Source: Streptomyces sp. rh34
GTDB taxonomy: Bacteria; Actinomycetota; Actinomycetes; Streptomycetales; Streptomycetaceae
Reading direction: 5' to 3'
DNA length: 40,136 nucleotides
NCBI RefSeq assembly: GCF_002551245.1
Contig: NZ_NTGZ01000039.1
Coordinates: 1-40,136 of the forward strand
Both the position numbers and the translations under genes were made by a program. The notes below the pieces were generated by a model. The model searched no databases, was not told the origin of the DNA, and worked only from the letters and a program-made list of their open reading frames with translations. Below are positions 24,674-31,042 of the stretch, in pieces; position 1 is the first letter of the stretch; every line of letters begins with the position of its first letter.

Positions 24674-25683
24674 CCTCCCCTGAGCCGGCCGACGAGGTAG
24701 AGGGCGAGCAGCACGGAGATCACCGCGACCATCACACAGCCCATCGCCGCGGCGTAGCCGAACTGCCCGTAGCGGAAGGCCTCCTCGTAGGCGAAGAGCA
24801 TCGGCAGCCGGGTCCGGCCGCCGGGTCCGCCGCTGGTCAGGACGTAGACCAGGGCGAAGGAGTTGAAGTTCCAGATCAGGTTGAGCGCGGAGATCGCGAG
24901 CGCGATCGGCTTCAGGGCGGGCCAGGTGACCGTACGGAAACGGCGCCACGCGCCCGCTCCGTCCAGGGCCGCCGCCTCGTGGAGTTCGCGCGGGGTGTTC
25001 TGGAGTCCGGCGAGCAGGGCCACGGTGGTCTGCGGCATGCCCGCCCAGATACCGACGAGGATCACGGCGGGCAGCGCGGTGGCGAGGCCGGTCAGCCAGT
25101 CCCGGCCGTCGCCGAGTCCGAGGTCGCGGACGGTCTCGTTGAGGATGCCGGCGTCCGGGTTGTAGACGAGTCGCCACATGATGCCGACGACGACCTCGGG
25201 CATCGCCCAGGGGATGATCGCCAGCGCCCGGGCCAGCCAGCGCATCCGCAGGTTCTGGTTGAGCAGCAGGGCGAGGCCGAGTGCCAGCAGGAACTGCGGG
25301 ACGGTGACGCCCACGGCCCAGAGCAGGCCGATCCGGAACGAGTCCCAGAACAGGGTGTCGTGCAGCAGGTCCTGGAAGTTCAGGGCGCCGATCCACTGGG
25401 TGGAGCGGGTGCGGCCGGACTGCGCGTCGGTGAAGGCGAGAGCGATGCCGTAGAGGAGCGGCCCGACGCTGAGGATCAGGATCGGGATGAGCGCGGGCAG
25501 CACCAGGAACCAGGCGGCCCGGTCCCCGAACGCCTTGCGTTCCGGACGCCCGGAGCCGCCCGTACGTCCACCTCGCCCGCCCTGCCCGTCCCGCCCGCCC
25601 CGTCCGCTCTGCCCGTCCCGTTCTTCACGCCCGCCGTGCGGGCCGTCCGGTCCGGACCGCTTCGCCGCGGTCACCGATGTCAC
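24661..25683 (-). CDS. Carbohydrate ABC transporter permease (MalF type)
   Basis: A 340-residue CUT1 permease. About 50 residues of Gly/Arg/Asp-rich low complexity (GGRDGQGGRGGRTGG) precede FLVLPALIPILILSVGPLLYG, the first membrane segment, and five more follow. The EAA loop reads ELHEAAALDGAGAWRRFRTVTWPAL. GTG at 25683 has GAAGGG upstream. First gene of the three-gene transporter. No ATPase is encoded: in Streptomyces the shared MsiK ATPase usually serves such transporters. An imperfect inverted repeat TCTCA/TGAGA (25707-25726) lies just upstream. Confidence 0.92.
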   Translation of the reverse strand: MTSVTAAKRSGPDGPHGGREERDGQSGRGGRDGQGGRGGRTGGSGRPERKAFGDRAAWFLVLPALIPILILSVGPLLYGIALAFTDAQSGRTRSTQWIGALNFQDLLHDTLFWDSFRIGLLWAVGVTVPQFLLALGLALLLNQNLRMRWLARALAIIPWAMPEVVVGIMWRLVYNPDAGILNETVRDLGLGDGRDWLTGLATALPAVILVGIWAGMPQTTVALLAGLQNTPRELHEAAALDGAGAWRRFRTVTWPALKPIALAISALNLIWNFNSFALVYVLTSGGPGGRTRLPMLFAYEEAFRYGQFGYAAAMGCVMVAVISVLLALYLVGRLRGGEDR

Positions 25684-25788
25684 GAAGAAGACCCTTCTGT
25701 CCCGTATCTCACTGATGCACCTGAGACGGACTTCATCCCGTTTCGGCTGCCCGGGAGGCCTCCGTCATCGTGCTGACGGGGCATCGGT

Positions 25789-25818
25789 TCGTCAAGGTGG
25801 CCTGCGGGGATGCAAAAT
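25789..25818 (+). promoter_or_regulatory. Candidate promoter for a leaderless phosphotransferase mRNA
   Basis: TCGTCA (25789-25794), 18-bp spacer, CAAAAT (25813-25818); the ATG at 25826 is 8 nt further on. The gene has no Shine-Dalgarno sequence, consistent with transcription starting at the ATG. Confidence 0.5.
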
Positions 25819-25825
25819 CGCACCC

Positions 25826-26692
25826 ATGGACGAGATGCGAGCGCGCGAGGTGCTGACGGCCGCCGGCTTCCCCGGCGCGGCGGAGCTGCTCGCGCTGGGC
25901 GAGAACGCGGTCTTCGCCGCCGGCGACCTGGTGATCAAGGTCGGCCGGGACGCCACCGGCCACCCCGAGCTGCGCGAGCGGGCGGAGCGGGAGGTCGCCC
26001 TCGCCGACTGGCTCGCCGCCTCCGGCGTCCCGGCCGTCCGCGCGGCCGAGCGCGGGCCCCGCCTGGTCGAGGGCCACCCCGTGACGCTGTGGCACCGGCT
26101 TCCCGATCCCGCACGCCCCGCCGAGCCGCGCGACCTCGCACCGTTGCTCTCCCTGGTGCACGCGCTGCCCGCCCCGGACGGCTTCACCCTGCCGCGACGC
26201 GAGCTGCTGGGCGGCGTGGAGCGCTGGCTGAGTCTGGCGGGAGACGCGATCGACCCGGCGGACGCCGACTACCTCCGTGAGCGCCGCGACGGCTTCGCGG
26301 CCGCGTCCGCCGCGCTGGTTCCGCATCTGCCGCCGGGACCGATCCACGGCGACGCGCTCCCGCGGAACGTCCACGTCGGGCCCGACGGCCCGGTCCTGGT
26401 CGACCTGGAGACCTTCTCCGCCGATCTGCGCGAACACGACCTGGTCGTTCTCGCCCTCTCCCGCGACCGCTACGGCCTCGACCCCGCGGCCTACGACGCC
26501 TTCACCTCCGCGTACGGCTGGGACGTCCGGGAGTGGGAGGGGTGCGCGGTGCTGCGCGGCGCCCGGGAGACGGCGAGCTGCGCCTGGGTCTCCCAGCACG
26601 CCCCGGCCAACCCGAAGGCACTCGCCGAATTCCGCCGCCGGGTGGCATCGCTGCGCGAGGACGATCCCGAGGTCCGCTGGCACCCCTTCTGA
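25826..26692 (+). CDS. APH-family phosphotransferase
   Basis: A 288-residue aminoglycoside-phosphotransferase-fold protein. The nucleotide lobe shows AGDLVIKVGRD with the ATP Lys. The catalytic loop is GPIHGDALPRNVHVG, and the metal-binding Asp is in VLVDLETFS. The usual DFG-like position is therefore D-L-E, as in many APH-like kinases. Only the fold is certain; the substrate could be an antibiotic, an amino sugar or another small molecule, and no antibiotic cluster is alongside. A -35/-10 pair ends 7 nt before the ATG, with no ribosome site. Confidence 0.85.
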   Translation: MDEMRAREVLTAAGFPGAAELLALGENAVFAAGDLVIKVGRDATGHPELRERAEREVALADWLAASGVPAVRAAERGPRLVEGHPVTLWHRLPDPARPAEPRDLAPLLSLVHALPAPDGFTLPRRELLGGVERWLSLAGDAIDPADADYLRERRDGFAAASAALVPHLPPGPIHGDALPRNVHVGPDGPVLVDLETFSADLREHDLVVLALSRDRYGLDPAAYDAFTSAYGWDVREWEGCAVLRGARETASCAWVSQHAPANPKALAEFRRRVASLREDDPEVRWHPF

Positions 26693-26772
26693 GCGGCCGG
26701 GGGGCCGCAGTCCGGCGCCCAGTGATCCTTCCGTACCATGCGTCGTGGCCGTCAGGCCGAACAGGTGCGATT

Positions 26773-26786
26773 GCAACGGGGGTTGC
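26773..26786 (+). promoter_or_regulatory. Small hairpin holding the ribosome-binding G-run
   Basis: GCAAC, GGGG, GTTGC forms a 5-bp stem whose loop contains the only purine run near the ATG at 26789. The ribosome site of the next gene may thus be structured. Confidence 0.35.
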
Positions 26787-26788
26787 CC

Positions 26789-27196
26789 ATGGGCACCGGA
26801 GAAGGTGGCGAGCAGAAGCTCGCAAGCTCGGCGAGCGACAAGAAGCGCGCGGCGAAGTACATGAAAGAGAACCTGATGCCGGACACCCGGTCGGCCGGCG
26901 GCAGGGCGGCCGGCGGCGGGTCGGTGCGGGTTCCCTTCCTCGCCCCGTCGGCGGCTCCTCCGAGCCCCCTGATCAAGCAGGACACCGGGCTGAAAGGGCT
27001 CTCCACCTGGGCCTCGGACCAGGGCGTCTCCGATGCGCTCGGCACTTGGCAGGCGCAGGTCAACCGGCTGATGGGGCGGTTGCAGCGGGAACTGAACGGG
27101 CTGGAAGGCGCGGGGACCATCTTCCACAACCAGGACCTCGCCACCGGCGCCCAGGTGAACTCCATACGGCCGCCCAGCAGCTTCGACGGAATGTGA
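26789..27196 (+). CDS. Small helical protein upstream of the WXG-domain protein, function unknown
   Basis: A 135-residue protein I do not recognise. A charged N-terminus rich in Lys/Ala/Ser (EQKLASSASDKKRAAKYMKE) is followed by a Gly/Ala/Pro linker. The C-terminal helical segment includes ALGTWQAQVNRLMGRLQREL, with Trp and Leu at heptad-like spacing, and the protein ends SSFDGM. It has no signal peptide or membrane segment. It lies 11 bp upstream of the WXG-domain gene and on the same strand. ESX-type substrates are often encoded next to a helical partner, so it may pair with the downstream protein; this is inference. An ATG at 26738 would add 17 residues; 26789 follows a GGGGG run. Confidence 0.7.
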   Translation: MGTGEGGEQKLASSASDKKRAAKYMKENLMPDTRSAGGRAAGGGSVRVPFLAPSAAPPSPLIKQDTGLKGLSTWASDQGVSDALGTWQAQVNRLMGRLQRELNGLEGAGTIFHNQDLATGAQVNSIRPPSSFDGM

Positions 27197-27207
27197 CGGG
27201 CGCCACC

Positions 27208-28539
27208 ATGACGCTGACCTATGAAGACGTCGTGACGGCCGATCTGTCCTCCTTCGCGGACGTGGCCGGGGCGTGGAAGAAGATGGGCGAGCGCTTCGGC
27301 GAGCTGAAGACCGACTACGCGCAGAACGTGCAGGCCGTGCTGACCAACGGGAACTGGCAGGGCGAGGCCTTCGGCGCCCAGCAGAACAGCGCCGCGGCCA
27401 CCGCCTTCGAGTTCGGTGCGGCGAAGGCCGAGGCGCTGGCCATCGCCAGTCTCCTCACGGACGCGCAGACCGAGCTGACCCGCCTGCAGAAGGCGGTCAA
27501 GGAGCTGGTGGCGGACGCCGAGAAGAAGGACTACAAGGTCGACGGCACCGGCAAGGCGACCTATATCGGGTACGACAACCTCTCCGCGCAGGAGAAGTAC
27601 GCCTTCCAGCACGACCCCGACCACACCCGCCTGCTGGCCGACGCCCGGGAGAAGGCGCAGGGCTGGACCGACGAGATAGCCAAGGCGGTCAAGGCCGTCG
27701 ACGACGCCGACCAGAGCGTCAAGCGGGCGCTGTCCCGTGCGACGAGCGACGTCTCGATGGACGGCATCGGCATCGGCGGGTTCAACACCCGGGCCGAGGG
27801 CGATCTGGCGAAGGCCGGCAAGCCGGACCCCGAACCGGGCAAGAAGGACGGGTGGGTCGCCGAGGGCGAGTCCGAGGCCTCTGGGCCAGGGGTCGGAACG
27901 GACGCCAGCGGTCCGAACATCGGGAAGGGCAAGCTGGCCGAAGCCGAGGCGCACGCCGACCTCGGCCGCGCCAAGGCGGAGGGCACGCTCACCAACGGTC
28001 CGATGAAGCTGGCCGGAGAAGCCGAAGCCTACGCGGGCGCCAAGGTCTCGGCGGCCGCGGGCGTCACCCAGGAGGGCGCCCAGGCCGAGGCCAAGGGCTT
28101 CGCGGGCGCCGAGGCTGCGGCCAGTGGCACCGCCGACGCCGGCCCCGTCGGCGTGTATGCAAGGACTGAGGCCATGGCGGGCGCGGAGGCCGGGGTCAAC
28201 GCGCAAGTGGGTCTGGACGGGGTGAACCTGAGCGCCGAGGCCTTCGCCGGGGCCAAGGCCAGCGCGGGCGCGGGCGCGGACGTCGGCGGACTCGGCGCGG
28301 GTGTCACGGTCGAGGGCTGGGCCGGTCCCGGCGCCGAGGCGAGTCTGAACGCCAGCAAGGACGCCAACGGCGTATGGCACTTCGGCCCGAAGGTGGGCAT
28401 TTCCCCCGGTCTCGGCGGCGCCGTGGGCTTCGAGTTCACCGTCGACCCGGGGAAGGTCGTCGATACGGTGGGCGATGCGGCCGGGGCCGTGGGCGATGCG
28501 GCGAGCTGGGTAGGAGACGGGATCGGCAGCCTGCTCTGA
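27208..28539 (+). CDS. WXG-domain protein with Ala/Gly-rich repeat domain (putative type VII substrate)
   Basis: A 443-residue protein. Residues 1-105 resemble a WXG100 helical hairpin: a helix with AWKKMGERFGELKTDY, the turn motif NGNWQGEAF (W50-Q51-G52), then a long helix to VKELVADAE. A second helical region (120-180) is highly charged. After a Pro/Gly linker, residues 245-380 are strikingly Ala/Gly-rich with five repeats centred on Y275, F298, M323, F346 and W371 (pattern E-x-aromatic-A-G-A-K/E), spaced 23, 25, 23 and 25. The C-terminus has three heptads VGDAAGA, VGDAASW, VGDGIGS (421-441). No signal peptide, nuclease or protease motif is visible. WXG proteins are usually exported by ESX/type VII systems, but no Ecc or Myc components are in the window. 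Function unknown; an effector or surface/structural protein is plausible. Confidence 0.8.
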   Translation: MTLTYEDVVTADLSSFADVAGAWKKMGERFGELKTDYAQNVQAVLTNGNWQGEAFGAQQNSAAATAFEFGAAKAEALAIASLLTDAQTELTRLQKAVKELVADAEKKDYKVDGTGKATYIGYDNLSAQEKYAFQHDPDHTRLLADAREKAQGWTDEIAKAVKAVDDADQSVKRALSRATSDVSMDGIGIGGFNTRAEGDLAKAGKPDPEPGKKDGWVAEGESEASGPGVGTDASGPNIGKGKLAEAEAHADLGRAKAEGTLTNGPMKLAGEAEAYAGAKVSAAAGVTQEGAQAEAKGFAGAEAAASGTADAGPVGVYARTEAMAGAEAGVNAQVGLDGVNLSAEAFAGAKASAGAGADVGGLGAGVTVEGWAGPGAEASLNASKDANGVWHFGPKVGISPGLGGAVGFEFTVDPGKVVDTVGDAAGAVGDAASWVGDGIGSLL

Positions 28540-28597
28540 CGTACGCCGGCGCGGACCCGCTGCCGTGAGCACACCGTTACCGTAAGGAGAGACCGGG

Positions 28598-29095
28598 ATG
28601 ACCACCACCCTGCCCGTACCGATCGCGTTCGAACTGCCGGACGGCTGGCGCGCCACGCCGCCGGACGGGGTGGGCGCGCCGGGCGCGGCGTTCGTCGCCC
28701 TGCACCCGCACCCGGATGCGGGGTTCACCGCGAACATCACGGTCGACGGCGCGTTCCGCCCGGACCCGGCGACGCTCCCCGAGATCGCCGACGAATCGGT
28801 GGCGAACCTGCGCGGGTCCGCCGCCTCGGTCGACGTCGCCGAACGCCGGGAGGTCGGCTCCGAGGACGCTCCCGGCCTCACCCAGACCCTGGCGATCTCG
28901 GCGGTCGCCGGGGGAGCGCTCCGCGACCTCATCCAGTCGCAGGTCTATCTGTCCATGCTGGACGTCGACGATCCGAGCAAGCGGGCGGTGATCCGGCTGA
29001 TCCTGACGGTGACCGCGGCCCAGCACGGCGACGTCGTGGAGGACTTCCGGGACTTCGTGCGCACGGTCCGCCCGGACACCGGCGCGATGTCCTAG
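28598..29095 (+). CDS. DUF1795/LpqN-like protein
   Basis: A 165-residue soluble protein without signal peptide. It begins PIAFELPDGWRATPP and has FVALHPHPDAGFTANITVDG, LPEIADESVANLRG and a C-terminal helix VEDFRDFVRTVRP. This arrangement (short strand with a Pro-Gly-Trp turn, beta sheet, closing helix) resembles the PsbP/Mog1-like fold of LpqN and DUF1795 proteins. AAGGAG lies 8 nt before the ATG. It follows the WXG-domain gene by 58 bp and is probably co-transcribed. In proteobacteria, DUF1795 EagR proteins act as chaperones for effector membrane segments; whether this protein does so is speculation. Confidence 0.7.
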   Translation: MTTTLPVPIAFELPDGWRATPPDGVGAPGAAFVALHPHPDAGFTANITVDGAFRPDPATLPEIADESVANLRGSAASVDVAERREVGSEDAPGLTQTLAISAVAGGALRDLIQSQVYLSMLDVDDPSKRAVIRLILTVTAAQHGDVVEDFRDFVRTVRPDTGAMS

Positions 29096-29125
29096 GGAGT
29101 GTCCGCCGGAGCGACCGGCCCTTTC

Positions 29126-29155
29126 TTGCACCGCTGTTCCGACCACTCATAGGTT
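29126..29155 (+). promoter_or_regulatory. Sigma70-type promoter, leaderless transcript
   Basis: TTGCAC (29126-29131), 18-bp spacer, TAGGTT (29150-29155), with the next gene's ATG 6 nt downstream at 29162 and no ribosome site. Good match to the vegetative Streptomyces consensus. Confidence 0.65.
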
Positions 29156-29161
29156 GACCTC

Positions 29162-29674
29162 ATGGGATTCTTCGACAAGCTGACCGGAACCAAGCACCCC
29201 GAGGCCGGGCTGGCGCCCTGTCCGGCCCAGGAGTTGCGGGCGGCTCTGCTCGGTCTCAACCGGCCGGATGTTCCCTACGTCATCAGCGACGGCTCGGCGC
29301 AGGGCGCCGATCTGGTGGCGGAGTGGCGGATCGACGAGCCCGCCTGGCAGACCTTCTTCATCGGGTCCCAGCTGACGCACGCCATCCGGATCCGGATGCG
29401 GCTGGACGAGGACGTCCCCGAGGTGCGTGCCGTCGAGGAGAGCTGGGAAGTCACCCGCGTCGGGAATCCTCCGCGGCTCCAGACCTCGGCGGAGTACGGG
29501 CGCGGCGGGGGCAGGACCGTCTCGCGCCGCTACACCCTCCAGCGGGGGGAGAGCGGCCGTCTGGAGGCGACCGAGTCGTTCAGCTTCGACAGCGCGCAGC
29601 TGACGGACCCCCTGCGGGACACCGCCCTCAAGTCGGGCTGGACCTGGCGCGGAGTGATCTTCGGCAAGCTCTGA
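29162..29674 (+). CDS. Conserved-looking protein of unknown function, 170 aa
   Basis: I do not recognise a named family. It starts MGFFDKLTGTKHPEAGLAPC, then has alternating hydrophobic strands (AQGADLVAEWRI, FFIGSQLTHAIRIRMRLD, VRAVEESWEVTRVG) and ends SGWTWRGVIFGKL. The pattern suggests a soluble beta-rich domain with a short amphipathic N-terminal helix that could touch the membrane. There is no signal peptide. It has its own promoter (29126-29155) and is probably translated from a leaderless mRNA, so it need not belong to the WXG transcript upstream. Confidence 0.75.
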   Translation: MGFFDKLTGTKHPEAGLAPCPAQELRAALLGLNRPDVPYVISDGSAQGADLVAEWRIDEPAWQTFFIGSQLTHAIRIRMRLDEDVPEVRAVEESWEVTRVGNPPRLQTSAEYGRGGGRTVSRRYTLQRGESGRLEATESFSFDSAQLTDPLRDTALKSGWTWRGVIFGKL

Positions 29675-29768
29675 CCGGCGCCCCGGTGCCCTCCGGCGGC
29701 CTGCCGGCCGCACGGTGCCACGTATGCTTCCGCCGACTGTCCCGCACCTTGCGAAACGGAGCCTTCCC

Positions 29769-30122
29769 ATGCCCATAGCCCGCTCGACCGCAGTGACGTG
29801 GAGCCTTTCGGCCCTGGCCGCCGGAGCGCTGCTCGTCGGCTGCTCGGCCTCGGTCAGTGTGGGGAGTTCCGAGTCGAAGCTGTCCAAGGACAAGCTGTCC
29901 GCCACGGTCGCCAAGAAGCTCGCCGAGACGACGGGCCAGCCGGAACCGGACGTCACGTGCCCCGAGGACCTCGTCGGGAAGGTCGGCACCAAGACCCGCT
30001 GCACCCTCACGGCGGGCGACGGCAGCACCCTGGGCGTGACGGCGACCGTCACCTCGGTCGACGGCGATCAGATCAACTTCGACATCAAGGCGGACGACAC
30101 GGCCTCCCCCGCCGCCAACTGA
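29769..30122 (+). CDS. DUF4333 lipoprotein
   Basis: A 117-residue secreted lipoprotein: basic start, hydrophobic core and lipobox LLVGC (Cys25). The mature part contains a DUF4333 domain with its paired cysteines, DVTCPEDLVGKVGTKTRCTL (about 18 residues apart, probably a disulfide), and a C-terminal TSVDGDQINFDI. The function of the family is unknown; it is common on actinobacterial cell surfaces. ACGGAG is upstream of the ATG at 29769. It converges on the exonuclease gene with a 33-bp gap. Confidence 0.85.
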   Translation: MPIARSTAVTWSLSALAAGALLVGCSASVSVGSSESKLSKDKLSATVAKKLAETTGQPEPDVTCPEDLVGKVGTKTRCTLTAGDGSTLGVTATVTSVDGDQINFDIKADDTASPAAN

Positions 30123-30155
30123 CGCGGAGGGGGTTGCCGGCCCGTCGGCCCCGGC

Positions 30156-30866
30156 TCAGCGGCTGCGCGGGATCACCGGCCAGGACGCCTCGACCACGGC
30201 CGCCGGGTCCGACCGGCGCAGGTAGGCCTGGAGCGAGGCCGACTGCTCGGCGGCCGCCCGGATCTGAAGGGCGTGCAGTTCGGCGGGCGGCAGGGTGCCG
30301 ACGGGGCGGTGCCGCTCTCCCATACGGCGCACCACGCGCACCGCCGCCACCGCGTCGGCGCTCGCCTCGTGGGCTCCGTCGAGCGTGACCCCGTAGTGGT
30401 CGCACAGTGCTTGGAGGGCCCGCTTGCCCCTGCGGTACTTGTCGACGTGCTTGTCGATCACCAGCGGGTCGATGACGGGCGAGGGCGCCCCGCCGACCCT
30501 CTCGTCGACCGACAACAGCCCGTACCTGCGGCATTCGCGGTCCAGCAGCGAGAGGTCGTAGCGCGCGTTCATCACCACCAGCGGGACACCCGAGCGCAGC
30601 ACCTCGGCGACCGCGTGGGCGATCTCCTCGACCGCCGGGGCGGCCCGCGCCCCGTGCTCGCGGGCGTGGTCGGTGCCGATGCCGTGGATCGCGGACGCCT
30701 GTTCGGGTATGGCCACCCCTGGGTCGAGCAGCCAGGTGCGCTGCTCGGCGACCGTCCCGTCCGCCTCCAGCCGGACCAGTGCGGCGGTGACGATCCGGTC
30801 GTTCTCGACGTCGGTCCCCGTCGTCTCCAGGTCGAAGCCGACCAGTGTTCCCCGGTGCCAGCTCAT
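30156..30866 (-). CDS. DnaQ-like 3'-5' exonuclease
   Basis: A 236-residue DEDD-family exonuclease. ExoI carries the catalytic pair in GFDLETTGTD, ExoII is NARYDLSLLDRE, and ExoIII is the His-Asp region HEASADAVAAVRVV, giving the DEDDh type. It is close to the stand-alone actinobacterial epsilon-like exonucleases that trim or proofread DNA, or degrade RNA. AAGGAGGTAT precedes the ATG at 30866. No polymerase domain is fused, and it lacks the UvrC-type extension seen in some mycobacterial paralogues. Confidence 0.92.
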   Translation of the reverse strand: MSWHRGTLVGFDLETTGTDVENDRIVTAALVRLEADGTVAEQRTWLLDPGVAIPEQASAIHGIGTDHAREHGARAAPAVEEIAHAVAEVLRSGVPLVVMNARYDLSLLDRECRRYGLLSVDERVGGAPSPVIDPLVIDKHVDKYRRGKRALQALCDHYGVTLDGAHEASADAVAAVRVVRRMGERHRPVGTLPPAELHALQIRAAAEQSASLQAYLRRSDPAAVVEASWPVIPRSR

Positions 30867-30995
30867 CCCGATACCTCCTTCGTGGTGCGCTCCCCCATGT
30901 GTTCACCACCTTCGCACGGGCCACTGACAGAGCCCCGGGGAGGGCTGCGGCGCCACGGCCCGTCAGAAGACCGAGCGGGCCGCGAGGAGAGCGGG

Positions 30996-31038
30996 GCGGA
31001 CCCGCCAGGAGACCGGGCGGGAAATCGAGCGGGTCCGC
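30996..31038 (-). terminator. Hairpin after the HEPN-protein gene
   Basis: GCGGACCCGC (30996-31005) and GCGGGTCCGC (31029-31038) form a perfect 10-bp stem with a 23-nt loop, starting 4 bp past the stop of the minus-strand gene at 31043. Confidence 0.55.
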
Positions 31039-31042
31039 TGGT

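Noticed and set aside
25707..25726. TCTCA/TGAGA inverted repeat upstream of the sugar permease as an operator
   Set aside because: Arms are only 5 bp with a 10-bp non-symmetric interior; too likely by chance to list as a site.
26533..27207. Upstream extension of the WXG-protein frame back to 26533
   Set aside because: The extension overlaps the phosphotransferase and the 135-aa gene in other frames; the WXG domain begins cleanly at the ATG at 27208.
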